A stretch of 13,508 bases of DNA from an uncultured Prevotellaceae bacterium (GCA_946415695.1 CAMKTM010000047.1:1-13508), one strand, 5' to 3'; numbered from the stretch's first letter, positions 1 to 5,532 are shown. The notes: generated by a model not told the origin, from the sequence alone. Numbers and translations are program-made.

Positions 1-53
1 TGACCCTCCTCAACACGGAACTGCTGACCGTTAATCTCTACGATTGCGTACAT
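1..53 (-). CDS. rplU: 50S ribosomal protein L21, 5' end only
   Basis: Only the first 17 codons lie in the window; the gene runs off the left edge. The minus-strand translation begins MYAIVEINGQQFRVEEG, the characteristic N-terminus of bacterial L21, an early-assembling large-subunit protein that contacts 23S rRNA. The ATG is at 51-53. It is preceded by an A/T-rich stretch without a Shine-Dalgarno sequence, as is usual in Bacteroidetes. A close promoter match lies 90-125 bp upstream, leaving a leader of about 85 nt. In most bacteria rpmA (L27) follows rplU, but that part is outside the window. The identification rests on a short but highly conserved segment. Confidence 0.9.
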   Translation of the reverse strand, partial: MYAIVEINGQQFRVEEG

Positions 54-144
54 TTGTTTAATTAATTATTTATAACGGGTTTGACCGCGGGGCGGAGCCA
101 GCTCGTGACCCTCTTTTTCTGGCCTCTACGGCATAAATCGGCTG

Positions 145-176
145 CAAAGGTACGGTTTTTCTTCCAATCTGCCAAA
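145..176 (-). promoter_or_regulatory. Sigma-ABfr type promoter of rplU
   Basis: Read on the minus strand, TTTGG (172-176) is followed after 19 bp by TACCTTTG (145-152). This matches the Bacteroidetes consensus TTTG-N19/20-TAnnTTTG. Transcription should start near 138, giving an rplU leader of about 85 nt. That leader is G/C-rich in its middle and could fold, but I see no convincing hairpin and make no claim of ribosomal-protein autoregulation. Confidence 0.7.
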
Positions 177-181
177 TTTTT

Positions 182-217
182 CGACAATTATTTGATGCTG
201 GCACGGAATAATTGTCG
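182..217. repeat. 11-bp perfect inverted repeat beside the rplU promoter
   Basis: CGACAATTATT (182-192) and AATAATTGTCG (207-217) are perfect reverse complements separated by 14 nt. The left arm begins 6 bp upstream of the rplU -33 element. The repeat also lies about 100 bp beyond the end of the PIN-toxin gene. No T-run follows on either strand, so it is not a textbook terminator. It could be a rho-independent-like stop for the toxin operon or a protein-binding site at the rplU promoter; the sequence does not decide. Confidence 0.55.
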
Positions 218-320
218 GAGAGGCGCGGAAAGGCTGCCGTTTCTACTTGACTAAAACTTTTGACTCAAATATGTTCAGTCGGCAAAACAAAAGCAGGGGG
301 TCACAGCATTGAATGCCCAC

Positions 321-749
321 CTACAGATTATTCTGACTGAAATAGTGCAAGAGGAATTCTTTTGAGGAATATATCGGCAGTTCGCAAAATTCCATGTAGT
401 CACGTTTGTTGTTAGTGACAATTATTTCGCAGCCTCCTTCTACGGCACACCTGTACTGTAGCAAGTCCTCGTAGTCTTTTACCGGTTGGTGGGCAAGTGT
501 CGCGTCCAACTGGGTACTGTCGGTTGAAAGGACGTTAATACCCTCGCGCATATCCTTAATAAGCGGCCATAGCTCTTCTTTAGGATAATGTCGGAGTATA
601 TATCCCATGTTCGCGTATGACAGGTAAGATGCATACAGTTCCACTTCGCCGCGTTCACCAAGCTCCATGATGGCTTTGGCATATATGAAATCATTGCGCA
701 CCTCACCGTAGTCAAGCAAGATGTTGGTATCGAGAAACACTTTCATCAT
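321..749 (-). CDS. PIN-domain toxin (VapC-like ribonuclease)
   Basis: The 142-aa product spans a whole PIN domain. VapC-type PIN proteins are Mg2+-dependent RNases that inhibit translation unless bound by their antitoxin. Visible acidic active-site residues are D7 in VFLDTNILLDY, D92 and D95 in KDYEDLLQY, and D117 in TNNKRDY; E42-region acids are less clear. The gene begins with two consecutive ATGs (747-749 and 744-746). I keep the first because its A overlaps the TGA stop of the upstream antitoxin as ATGA, implying translational coupling. Length and motif spacing are normal for the family, and no frame disruption is seen. The exact RNA target cannot be read from the sequence. A general PIN nuclease outside a toxin-antitoxin context is unlikely given the partner gene. 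Confidence 0.85.
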   Translation of the reverse strand: MMKVFLDTNILLDYGEVRNDFIYAKAIMELGERGEVELYASYLSYANMGYILRHYPKEELWPLIKDMREGINVLSTDSTQLDATLAHQPVKDYEDLLQYRCAVEGGCEIIVTNNKRDYMEFCELPIYSSKEFLLHYFSQNNL

Positions 750-1048
750 AAGCCTAAAATATGACGTGTGCGTTCATCGTTCAAGTCAACCATGCGGGCG
801 GCCTCTTTGCGCTTCTCAAAAAGCCGCTCTATCCGGGGAGAGAAAGTCATGTGGCTCAATTTTTCTGCAAGGAAAGCGTCATCTTTTTGCGATTCATCCT
901 CTTTCTCTGCTGTTTCAACGACATCTATGCCAGGCAACGAATCGACGAGAAACAGCACAAGGGCGATTTTCTCTTCCCGCCCCATATTGTTGAGCAAGTC
1001 GATATAGGGTGCTATAGGGGTGTTTGCTATATTTACAGAAGTACTCAT
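746..1048 (-). CDS. Putative antitoxin partner of the PIN toxin
   Basis: A small acidic protein (100 aa) lies directly upstream of the PIN-toxin gene and overlaps it by 4 bp, the usual antitoxin-first order. I do not recognise its family. It has a short helical-looking N-terminal region (about 12-38, with EEKIALVLFLVDSLPG), an acidic linker (about 44-58) and a charged C-terminus ending DLNDERTRHILGL. That end could be the segment that wraps the toxin. The start at 1046-1048 is preferred over an in-frame ATG at 1091-1093, because the promoter -7 box (1076-1083) lies inside the longer version and transcription should begin near 1070. The leader is then only about 20 nt. Antitoxins of this kind usually repress their own promoter. 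Function is inferred from context only. Confidence 0.7.
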   Translation of the reverse strand: MSTSVNIANTPIAPYIDLLNNMGREEKIALVLFLVDSLPGIDVVETAEKEDESQKDDAFLAEKLSHMTFSPRIERLFEKRKEAARMVDLNDERTRHILGL

Positions 1049-1075
1049 ATTCGTATAATAATGCAATTCATGCTG

Positions 1076-1107
1076 CAAAAGTACGAAGAACAAACAATAT
1101 ATGCAAA
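1076..1107 (-). promoter_or_regulatory. Sigma-ABfr type promoter of the toxin-antitoxin operon
   Basis: On the minus strand TTTG (1104-1107) is followed after 20 bp by TACTTTTG (1076-1083), a full consensus match. The predicted start near 1070 lies about 20 nt upstream of the antitoxin ATG at 1048 and excludes the longer reading of that gene. Confidence 0.7.
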
Positions 1108-1168
1108 CTTTAGGGTTGTTTTTTTAAGGTGCATTTCGTGGTTGCGCCTAATAGATACTGTTCAAGAA

Positions 1169-1206
1169 GCAGGGAGCCGCGGGCGATGATGCCTGCGGCT
1201 CCCTGC
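1169..1206 (-). terminator. Strong terminator hairpin after the Ig-like/FISUMP gene
   Basis: GCAGGGAGCCGC (1169-1180) pairs perfectly with GCGGCTCCCTGC (1195-1206). The inner bases extend the stem to 16 bp with one G-T pair and a 6-nt loop (GATGAT, 1185-1190). It begins 38 bp after the stop codon of the minus-strand gene at 1244-2629 and lies upstream of the toxin-antitoxin promoter, so it insulates the two units. On the minus strand the stem is followed by TTCTTG rather than a pure T-run. Confidence 0.75.
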
Positions 1207-1243
1207 ATTTGGAAGGATGGGGCGCTATGAAGCTGGCGAGGGG

Positions 1244-2629
1244 TTAGTCTGAGACTGGCCGCACCAGGAACCCGCCGTAGCGTACGTTGTATTTCGACAG
1301 ATTGACGGCGGAACCATTGATGTACAGGTAGTAGGCGTTGTTGGTATCTGACGTGTAGAGCGAAGAAGACCAGTAGAGGCTGCTAACACCGCAAAAATCG
1401 AGGTCCGTGCCGAAGACGCGACCGCAGAGGGGGAAGAAGACACGCTTGGAAATGTCGCTTGCGCTCACGAACAGCAAGCCTGCGGTGCCCGTGTAGTCTG
1501 GCTCGATTGTTTGTGTTTCACTCAGCGAATAGATGCCACCCGTTGTTATTGTATTGATGAGTTCTTGCGTTTCCTGCGACCAGGCTTCGTTACCGGTACA
1601 GGCTTTTAGCAAAGCCTTGAACTCGTCATTCATCGGCGTGCGCCAGCTACCGCCCCAGTTTGCTGTGGCAGCATCGTGCTCTGCATCGAGCGTCCCGCCT
1701 ATATAGTCAGGATAAGGCTCGTCATAGCCAGAACCGTAGCCGTTCTTCCAAGTGAACCAAGCTTGGCGGTAGCGATCAAAAGGTTGCATCTTTATCGTCA
1801 TGTAGCGCGGCTCAGTCTCGCCCCAAGCGAAGTAGTCGCCGCAACATGTCGTATAGTCGCCTGCGACAGTCGTTGCGCCGACGTTCATCGTCGCCCACTT
1901 CAAGCCACCTATCTCAACATAGTCGTGTCCGCTGATAACCTGCTTCACCGTCACCTCGCAGGTTGCCTTCAAACCGCTGCCGTCCTTGGCGGCGCAGGTG
2001 ATGGTGCAGGTGCCGTAGCCTTTTGCCTCAACTTTGCCATCAAGCTTACTGACAATAGCCACGGCATTGTCACTGCTCGTCCAAGACACCTCCTTGTTGT
2101 CGGCATCCTCGGGCAGCACGGTGGCTGTGAGATCTTTCGTTTCATTCAGCGAGAGGCTGAGTGAGGTCTCGTTGAGCGTGATGCTTGTCACAAGCTGTGA
2201 GGGGCGCGTGGCGGTCCAGACGCTGAAGCTTGTGCTACCGAGCGTACCGACGACAAGTTCCTCTGCCGTCACATCATAAATACGGAGGATGTGCTTGAGC
2301 TTCTTCGAGGAATCATAGACAAGCACTTCGCCCTGATAAGGCAGGAACTTGTAGGTGCCGTCAGCGATGTAGTTCGTCGTGCCGTCTACGCAAAACGTCA
2401 CCGTTTCGTTATGGTTCTTGTACCACTTGCCCTCGATAAGGCTGTTGACGGGTGTGAATGGACCGAAGTCTGAGTCACTGCCGATGCCGTCATAGAAGAC
2501 GATGCTGTCTGTGCGGAGGCTGAATTGTGCCACCGTGCCGTCGCTCTTATAGACACGGAAGCCTTGCGCACTCACTGTCTGTAGCCCTGCAATCATCAGG
2601 ACAACCAAAGAAAGAAATAGCTTTTTCAT
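1244..2629 (-). CDS. Secreted protein with Ig-like (BIG2) and FISUMP-type C-terminal domains
   Basis: The 461-aa product starts with a Sec signal peptide (MKKLFLSLVV then a hydrophobic core), probably cut after VSA at residue 21. There is no lipobox cysteine. Residues 22-48 (FRVYKSDGTVAQF...DSIVFYDG) are a module often seen at the start of Prevotella surface proteins. Residues about 60-142 form an uncharacterised beta-rich segment (EGKWY...TVTFCVDGTTNYI). Residues about 147-229 are a bacterial Ig-like domain (TSITLNETSLSL, VSWTSSDNAVA, CEVTVK). Residues about 234-461 match the Fibrobacter succinogenes major paralogous domain, with GGLKWATMNVGA, YFAWGET, WRTPMNDEF, YWSSSLYTS and a final GGFLVRPVSD. 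Such proteins are exported and probably sit at the cell surface; ligand and function are unknown. The gene is monocistronic, with its own promoter 260 bp upstream, a long structured leader and a strong hairpin downstream. No type IX sorting domain was recognised. Confidence 0.85.
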   Translation of the reverse strand: MKKLFLSLVVLMIAGLQTVSAQGFRVYKSDGTVAQFSLRTDSIVFYDGIGSDSDFGPFTPVNSLIEGKWYKNHNETVTFCVDGTTNYIADGTYKFLPYQGEVLVYDSSKKLKHILRIYDVTAEELVVGTLGSTSFSVWTATRPSQLVTSITLNETSLSLSLNETKDLTATVLPEDADNKEVSWTSSDNAVAIVSKLDGKVEAKGYGTCTITCAAKDGSGLKATCEVTVKQVISGHDYVEIGGLKWATMNVGATTVAGDYTTCCGDYFAWGETEPRYMTIKMQPFDRYRQAWFTWKNGYGSGYDEPYPDYIGGTLDAEHDAATANWGGSWRTPMNDEFKALLKACTGNEAWSQETQELINTITTGGIYSLSETQTIEPDYTGTAGLLFVSASDISKRVFFPLCGRVFGTDLDFCGVSSLYWSSSLYTSDTNNAYYLYINGSAVNLSKYNVRYGGFLVRPVSD

Positions 2630-2856
2630 TTGCTCAATTATTAAGGGGTTAATACTTAAATGCCTTTGTTATGGCCAAGCTTACACTAACCTTTGAGCAT
2701 AAGAAAAGCGCAGACCCGCCATATATTCCGCCAGGCCTGCTACAGCCTCTAATTCGCTATGGAGAAGTCTGCGCCTATTGCACAAACTTCAATGCGAATT
2801 AGAATATGCTCGTTATATCCCTTTCGAGGTAGCAGTTCGGCGGAATAATTGAGCAA
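2630..2856 (-). other. Structured 5' leader: nested inverted repeats ahead of the secreted-protein gene
   Basis: This untranslated stretch holds several perfect inverted repeats, nested or overlapping (plus coordinates): 2630-2642 with 2844-2856 (13 bp), 2724-2732 with 2839-2847 (9 bp), 2737-2743 with 2829-2835 (7 bp), 2749-2757 with 2794-2802 (9 bp), a 4-bp hairpin 2809-2812/2825-2828, and an apical stem 2764-2774/2780-2790. The apical stem has two pairs that are G-U when read as minus-strand RNA but C-A mismatches as plus-strand RNA. This favours transcription in the mRNA direction. The outer 13-nt arm directly abuts the start codon. It could be a cis-regulatory RNA or a miniature inverted-repeat element; I do not recognise a known riboswitch core. 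Confidence 0.6.
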
Positions 2857-2896
2857 TATGTCTTGGAAAAGGGCATGTTTTGCCTCAATTCCACTG

Positions 2897-2927
2897 CAAA
2901 GATACGAAGTTTAATTCAAACTTCAAA
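2897..2927 (-). promoter_or_regulatory. Sigma-ABfr type promoter of the secreted-protein gene
   Basis: On the minus strand TTTG (2924-2927) is followed after 19 bp by TATCTTTG (2897-2904). Transcription should begin near 2890, so the leader is about 260 nt. A small hairpin (2872-2875 with 2881-2884) sits at the very 5' end of the transcript. No closer promoter match is present between this site and the gene. Confidence 0.65.
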
Positions 2928-3033
2928 ACGAATAAATACAAAATAAAGAATAAAAGAAGAAAAAAGTTCGCGTGCGGCGTTTGCAAATGACTCTGCAATA
3001 GTTGCCCAACTACGCGTTCCGTATCATCCGTAA

Positions 3034-3102
3034 AATCGGTGTTCGTTACTTTGGTATCCGAGACTACGAAGTGCATCGGCAGAGGAGCGAAGCCAATACA
3101 CA
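3034..3102 (+). pseudogene. In-frame DUF2442 coding remnant with no start codon
   Basis: Upstream of the ATG at 3103 the same frame stays open back to a TAA at 3031-3033. It encodes NRCSLLWYPRLRSASAEER and then SQYT. The SLLWYPRL segment is typical of the middle of DUF2442 proteins and belongs just before the GIHW...DEDVSFESF part encoded after 3103. No ATG, GTG or TTG lies in this stretch, so conserved sequence sits outside any translatable reading. A neighbouring frame encodes RIIRKIGVR immediately before it, suggesting a small indel near 3030-3045. That frame also contains a TAG at 2999, so more than one lesion is likely. Confidence 0.45.
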
Positions 3103-3369
3103 ATGGGATTAGATGGCATCCATTGGCGTAACATTGATGAGGATGTCAGTTTCGAGAGCTTTGAATATGAGGATGCAGAACCGAATGCCTTGCAGCGATT
3201 CTTTCTGACTCATAAGGAAATAAATGTTTCTGAGTTTGCCCGGTCAATGGGAATGAACCCCACGCTTCTTCGTAATTATATCAACGGATTCAAGAAACCC
3301 TCAAAAGAACGCGAGCAGGAGATAATGGATCACATTCACAAATTAGGCAAGGAGATGTTGGTCGCATAG
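3103..3369 (+). CDS. DUF2442/HTH protein, probably 5'-truncated
   Basis: The 88-aa product begins inside a DUF2442 domain (GIHWRNIDEDVSFESFEYED, residues 5-24). It continues into a small helix-turn-helix segment (about 30-70: INVSEFARSMGMNPTLLRNY then NGFKKPSKERE). The DUF2442-HTH arrangement is known from small bacterial proteins often found in pairs with DUF4160 genes; their role is not established, though a toxin-antitoxin-like function has been suspected. No DUF4160 gene is next to it here. Full-length relatives should carry roughly 50 more N-terminal residues; the matching sequence lies upstream but lacks a start codon and is cut by a stop. The ATG at 3103 is the only start available in this frame. 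No plus-strand promoter was recognised. Expression is doubtful, so this may be a decaying gene. Confidence 0.6.
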   Translation: MGLDGIHWRNIDEDVSFESFEYEDAEPNALQRFFLTHKEINVSEFARSMGMNPTLLRNYINGFKKPSKEREQEIMDHIHKLGKEMLVA

Positions 3370-3388
3370 CTATCCTTTTCTCCATTGA

Positions 3389-3510
3389 CTCCTTTGGCTC
3401 CTTAGAGTTTTTTGATTCTATAGCCTCTCCTAAATCCTCCCCTAGAGGGGAGGACTTTCCTCTGTGTGCTAAGGAGAATAACTCCTGGGCTCCTTGGCTC
3501 CTTAGGGTTT
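3389..3510. repeat. Short direct repeats flanking an 18-bp palindrome
   Basis: Two near-identical copies of CTCCTTTGGCTCCTTAG plus a short G/T tail occur at 3389-3410 and 3490-3510, differing by one T and one A/G. Between them CCTCCCCTAGAGGGGAGG (3436-3453) is a perfect palindrome, and CTAAGGAG (3469-3476) pairs with CTCCTTAG (3498-3505). The patch fills the gap between two converging genes. The last pair could act as the manA transcription stop. The sequence resembles dispersed intergenic repeats of Bacteroidales, but copy number cannot be judged from one window. Confidence 0.5.
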
Positions 3511-3515
3511 TAAGT

Positions 3516-4442
3516 TTATTCTACGTAGCTTTCCAAGAGCTTGGCGCCTTCGTCGGGGAGGATGGTGACTTCCTTCATGCAGGCGGGGACGACGAGCGAC
3601 TCGCCCTGATGGAGGAAGATGCCCTGGCCGTCGGGGCTGAGGAAGCAGCACTGGCCGCTGAGACACATATAGACGCGGAAGCTGTCGATGTCGGTGTAGT
3701 CGCGCCGGAAGGGCTTGGTGAGCTTCAGCTCGTTGGTGGTGAAGAAGGGACACTTGACGAGGCTGACTACTGCGTCGCGGCTCTCGGTGTAGCTGACCTT
3801 GGGGTCGGTCGTGATGTCCTGGAAGTTGATGGCTTCGAGTGCGAGCTCTGTGTGGAGTTCGCGGAGGTTGCCGTCGCGGTCGCGGCGCAGGTAGTCGTAG
3901 ATGCGGTATGTGACGTCGCTGGTCTGCTGAATCTCTGCGATGACCATGCCGGCGCCGATGCCATGTACGCGGCCGGCTGGGATGTAGAAGCAGTCGCCTT
4001 CGCTGACGTTGACCTTGTTGAGGTCGTCCTCGATGCTGCCGTCGGCTACCTTCTGAGCATAGTCGCTCATCTCAATCTTCTGGCGGAAGCCTGCGATGAG
4101 CTGGCTGCCGCGGTCGGCATCCACGACGTACCACATCTCGTTCTTGCCCATCTTGCCGTGGCGTTTGGCGCTGAGGGCGTCGTCGGGATGTACTTGTATG
4201 GAGAGGTCCTGGCGGGCATCGATGAACTTGATGAGCAGGGGGAAGTCGGTTCCGAACTTCTCTGTGTTCTTCTTTCCGAGGAAGTCGGCGCCGTAGCGGC
4301 TGACGATTTCGGGAAGTGTCAGACCTTTGTCGATGCCGTTCGTGGCAATTGACTCGGAACCTTTTACTGCAGAGACAACCCATGTCTCGGAGCCCCAAAG
4401 CGTGGGCTTGAAGATAGGACTAAACTTAAGAATTTCCAGCAT
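3516..4442 (-). CDS. manA: Mannose-6-phosphate isomerase, class I
   Basis: This cytoplasmic zinc enzyme interconverts mannose 6-phosphate and fructose 6-phosphate, linking mannose use and GDP-sugar synthesis to glycolysis. The 308-aa product has the cupin fold motifs of the family: SIQVHPDD (residues 81-88, zinc ligands Q83 and H85), GKNEMWYV (99-106, ligand E102), IPAGRVHGIGAG (154-165, ligand H160) and EIQQTSDVTYRIYDY (170-184, catalytic arginine R180). The length is that of the short Bacteroidetes/Firmicutes type. The start at 4440-4442 gives MLEILKFSPIFKPTLWG, the expected N-terminus. The gene stands alone between a RecQ-like gene and a repeat patch. A candidate promoter and three tandem repeats lie upstream. 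The sequence is intact. Confidence 0.93.
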   Translation of the reverse strand: MLEILKFSPIFKPTLWGSETWVVSAVKGSESIATNGIDKGLTLPEIVSRYGADFLGKKNTEKFGTDFPLLIKFIDARQDLSIQVHPDDALSAKRHGKMGKNEMWYVVDADRGSQLIAGFRQKIEMSDYAQKVADGSIEDDLNKVNVSEGDCFYIPAGRVHGIGAGMVIAEIQQTSDVTYRIYDYLRRDRDGNLRELHTELALEAINFQDITTDPKVSYTESRDAVVSLVKCPFFTTNELKLTKPFRRDYTDIDSFRVYMCLSGQCCFLSPDGQGIFLHQGESLVVPACMKEVTILPDEGAKLLESYVE

Positions 4443-4524
4443 AGTAATTATCTATTTAATGATTAAATGTTTTCTTTTATACTTTTATAAAAAGGAGGGT
4501 GTCCATATTTATTTTGACTGTCTG

Positions 4525-4555
4525 CAATCATACCACGAAACAGGGCGTCGTCAAT
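4525..4555 (-). promoter_or_regulatory. Candidate manA promoter
   Basis: On the minus strand ATTG (4552-4555) precedes TATGATTG (4525-4532) by 19 bp. The spacing is ideal, and the -7 box differs from TAnnTTTG at one base. The -33 ATTG is the end of the nearest copy of a 22-bp tandem repeat. The predicted leader is about 75 nt. This is the best match between the two genes but is weaker than the other promoters in the window. Confidence 0.4.
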
Positions 4556-4617
4556 AAGAGCGTGCCTCGTTGTCAATAAGAGCGTGCCTCGTTGGCAATA
4601 AGAGCGTGCCTCGTTTG
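4552..4617. repeat. Three tandem 22-bp repeats upstream of manA
   Basis: Units start at 4552, 4574 and 4596, each opening with CAATAAGAGCGTGCCTCGTT and differing only in the last two bases. The period of 22 bp is close to two helical turns, so a protein bound to each copy would lie on nearly the same DNA face. The unit length is not a multiple of three and no reading frame runs through, so it is not coding. There are no spacers, so it is not a CRISPR array. Confidence 0.85.
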
Positions 4618-4696
4618 GATACGCGACGTGGGGCGTTGCGAATTACACTGGTGAAACGATTGCGGATAGTCTCGTGAATTATTGTATGACACCTGG

Positions 4697-4708
4697 CCCC
4701 CGTGGGGG
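4697..4708 (-). terminator. Possible short G/C hairpin after the RecQ-like gene
   Basis: CCCCCGTGGGGG lies 10 bp beyond the stop codon of the minus-strand gene at 4718-5446. It can form a short G/C stem with a very tight loop. No T-run follows, so a terminator role is only a suggestion. Confidence 0.25.
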
Positions 4709-4717
4709 AAGATGTCC

Positions 4718-5446
4718 TTACTTGATTTGGTTCATTCTATAGACGATTCTTGCAAGCCTCAATTCCTCTTCCTTATATATATCTCCGTATTCTTCGATAG
4801 CTTTTTCCAGGTCGTCGGATTTAGCATTCTCAAAGTAATCCAAGAGTTCGTTCATGCAATCCTCGCCCAGCACCTCGTCCGTGAAATATGTGATGTCGAG
4901 ACGTCGTTTCTGTTCGGCGAGCAATTCGAGGTCTTCGAGCACTTCGTCGAGTCCGAGTGCTTCGCTTTCGGCAAATGCGTCGAGCGCAATGTGGCGGTCG
5001 ATGGCCGTGATGAGCTTGATTTGTTGTTTGGCCAGTTCGGAGACGGAATGTCCGGCAACCTGTCTGTCGCGCTGAGCCTGCTCCAGGAGTGAATCGATTT
5101 CAGAGACGTCAGTGTCGTTCTCGCCCAGCGACTCGTCGTCGGGAAGAGTGACGGACTTTGGTTTCTTTGCGAACTTCTTGCCCGCCGCAGTGGGAATCAG
5201 GGCATTCTTCTTCGTGACCATCTGCTTGAGGAAACCGTTTTCGTAGGCCGTGTCGATGATGGTTGACCAGAAATCGTCGTCGTAGGTTTCGCCGATGCCG
5301 AAAGTGTCTTTGTCTGTCAATCCGTATTCTTCAATCTGACGACTCCTCCTGCCCAGCATGAAATCTACAAGCATTTGGCGTTGCACAGGCATGTCTATCT
5401 CCAACAATGCCTTTATGAGTTTGACTATTGGTTCTTTAGCTTCCAT
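4718..5446 (-). CDS. Stand-alone RecQ C-terminal-like protein (RQC winged helix + C-terminal HTH)
   Basis: The 242-aa product lacks any helicase motor. Residues about 5-98 resemble the RQC winged-helix domain of RecQ helicases, which binds duplex DNA: MLVDFMLGRRSRQIEEYGL, TFGIGETYDDDFWSTII and NGFLK, then ALIPTAAGKKF. An acidic, probably flexible linker follows (99-135). Residues about 138-240 resemble the extreme C-terminus of Bacteroides RecQ proteins, a helix-turn-helix of the HTH_40 type (LITAIDRHIALDAFAES, then ITYFTDEVLGEDCMNELLDY and EEELRLARIVY). The HRDC domain normally lying between these parts is absent. The start fits the promoter 90 bp upstream, and no helicase-coding sequence precedes it, so it is not a simple broken gene at this locus. 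It probably binds DNA; its role is unknown. Assignment is by motif memory and would need a profile search. Confidence 0.6.
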   Translation of the reverse strand: MEAKEPIVKLIKALLEIDMPVQRQMLVDFMLGRRSRQIEEYGLTDKDTFGIGETYDDDFWSTIIDTAYENGFLKQMVTKKNALIPTAAGKKFAKKPKSVTLPDDESLGENDTDVSEIDSLLEQAQRDRQVAGHSVSELAKQQIKLITAIDRHIALDAFAESEALGLDEVLEDLELLAEQKRRLDITYFTDEVLGEDCMNELLDYFENAKSDDLEKAIEEYGDIYKEEELRLARIVYRMNQIK

Positions 5447-5452
5447 TACTTT

Positions 5453-5532
5453 TAATGAAGAATTAAGAGTGAAGAATGAAGGATTTGCTACCGCTTATAA
5501 TTATTCTCTATTCACTTTTCACTATTCATTTC
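5453..5532 (-). repeat. Repeat-like leader of the RecQ-like gene
   Basis: The transcribed leader consists mainly of short A/T-rich GAAGAATGAA-type and TTCACTATTCA-type runs. The two halves are partly complementary (TAAGAGTGAAGAATGAA against TTCACTTTTCACTATTCA), so they could form a loose hairpin. The segment at 5475-5496 matches 9923-9944 inside the DHH phosphoesterase gene at 19 of 22 positions. This looks like a member of a dispersed simple-repeat family rather than a regulatory RNA. Confidence 0.4.

Noticed and set aside
1049..1093. Longer N-terminus of the antitoxin (start at 1093)
   Set aside because: The -7 box of the promoter lies within these codons, so they would not be transcribed.
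2700..2890. A plus-strand 6S-like small RNA
   Set aside because: The nested stems with a side hairpin recall 6S RNA, and a weak TTTG-N19-AACCTTTG lies at 2665-2695. However, the apical stem would carry two C-A mismatches on this strand, whereas the minus strand gives G-U pairs.
3046..3053. TTACTTTG as a promoter -7 box for the DUF2442 gene
   Set aside because: It deviates from TAnnTTTG, has no TTTG at the right distance, and coincides with the conserved LLW codons.
2885..3103. A 72-codon minus-strand open frame
   Set aside because: It covers the promoter of the secreted-protein gene and the DUF2442 remnant. Its C-terminal half is F/L/K-rich A/T-biased noise.
3609..4352. A 247-codon plus-strand open frame
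   Set aside because: It mirrors manA, is extremely rich in V, A, E and D, and shows no domain; manA motifs are on the other strand.
4552..4617. CRISPR array
   Set aside because: The 22-bp units are directly contiguous with no spacers, and no cas gene is nearby.
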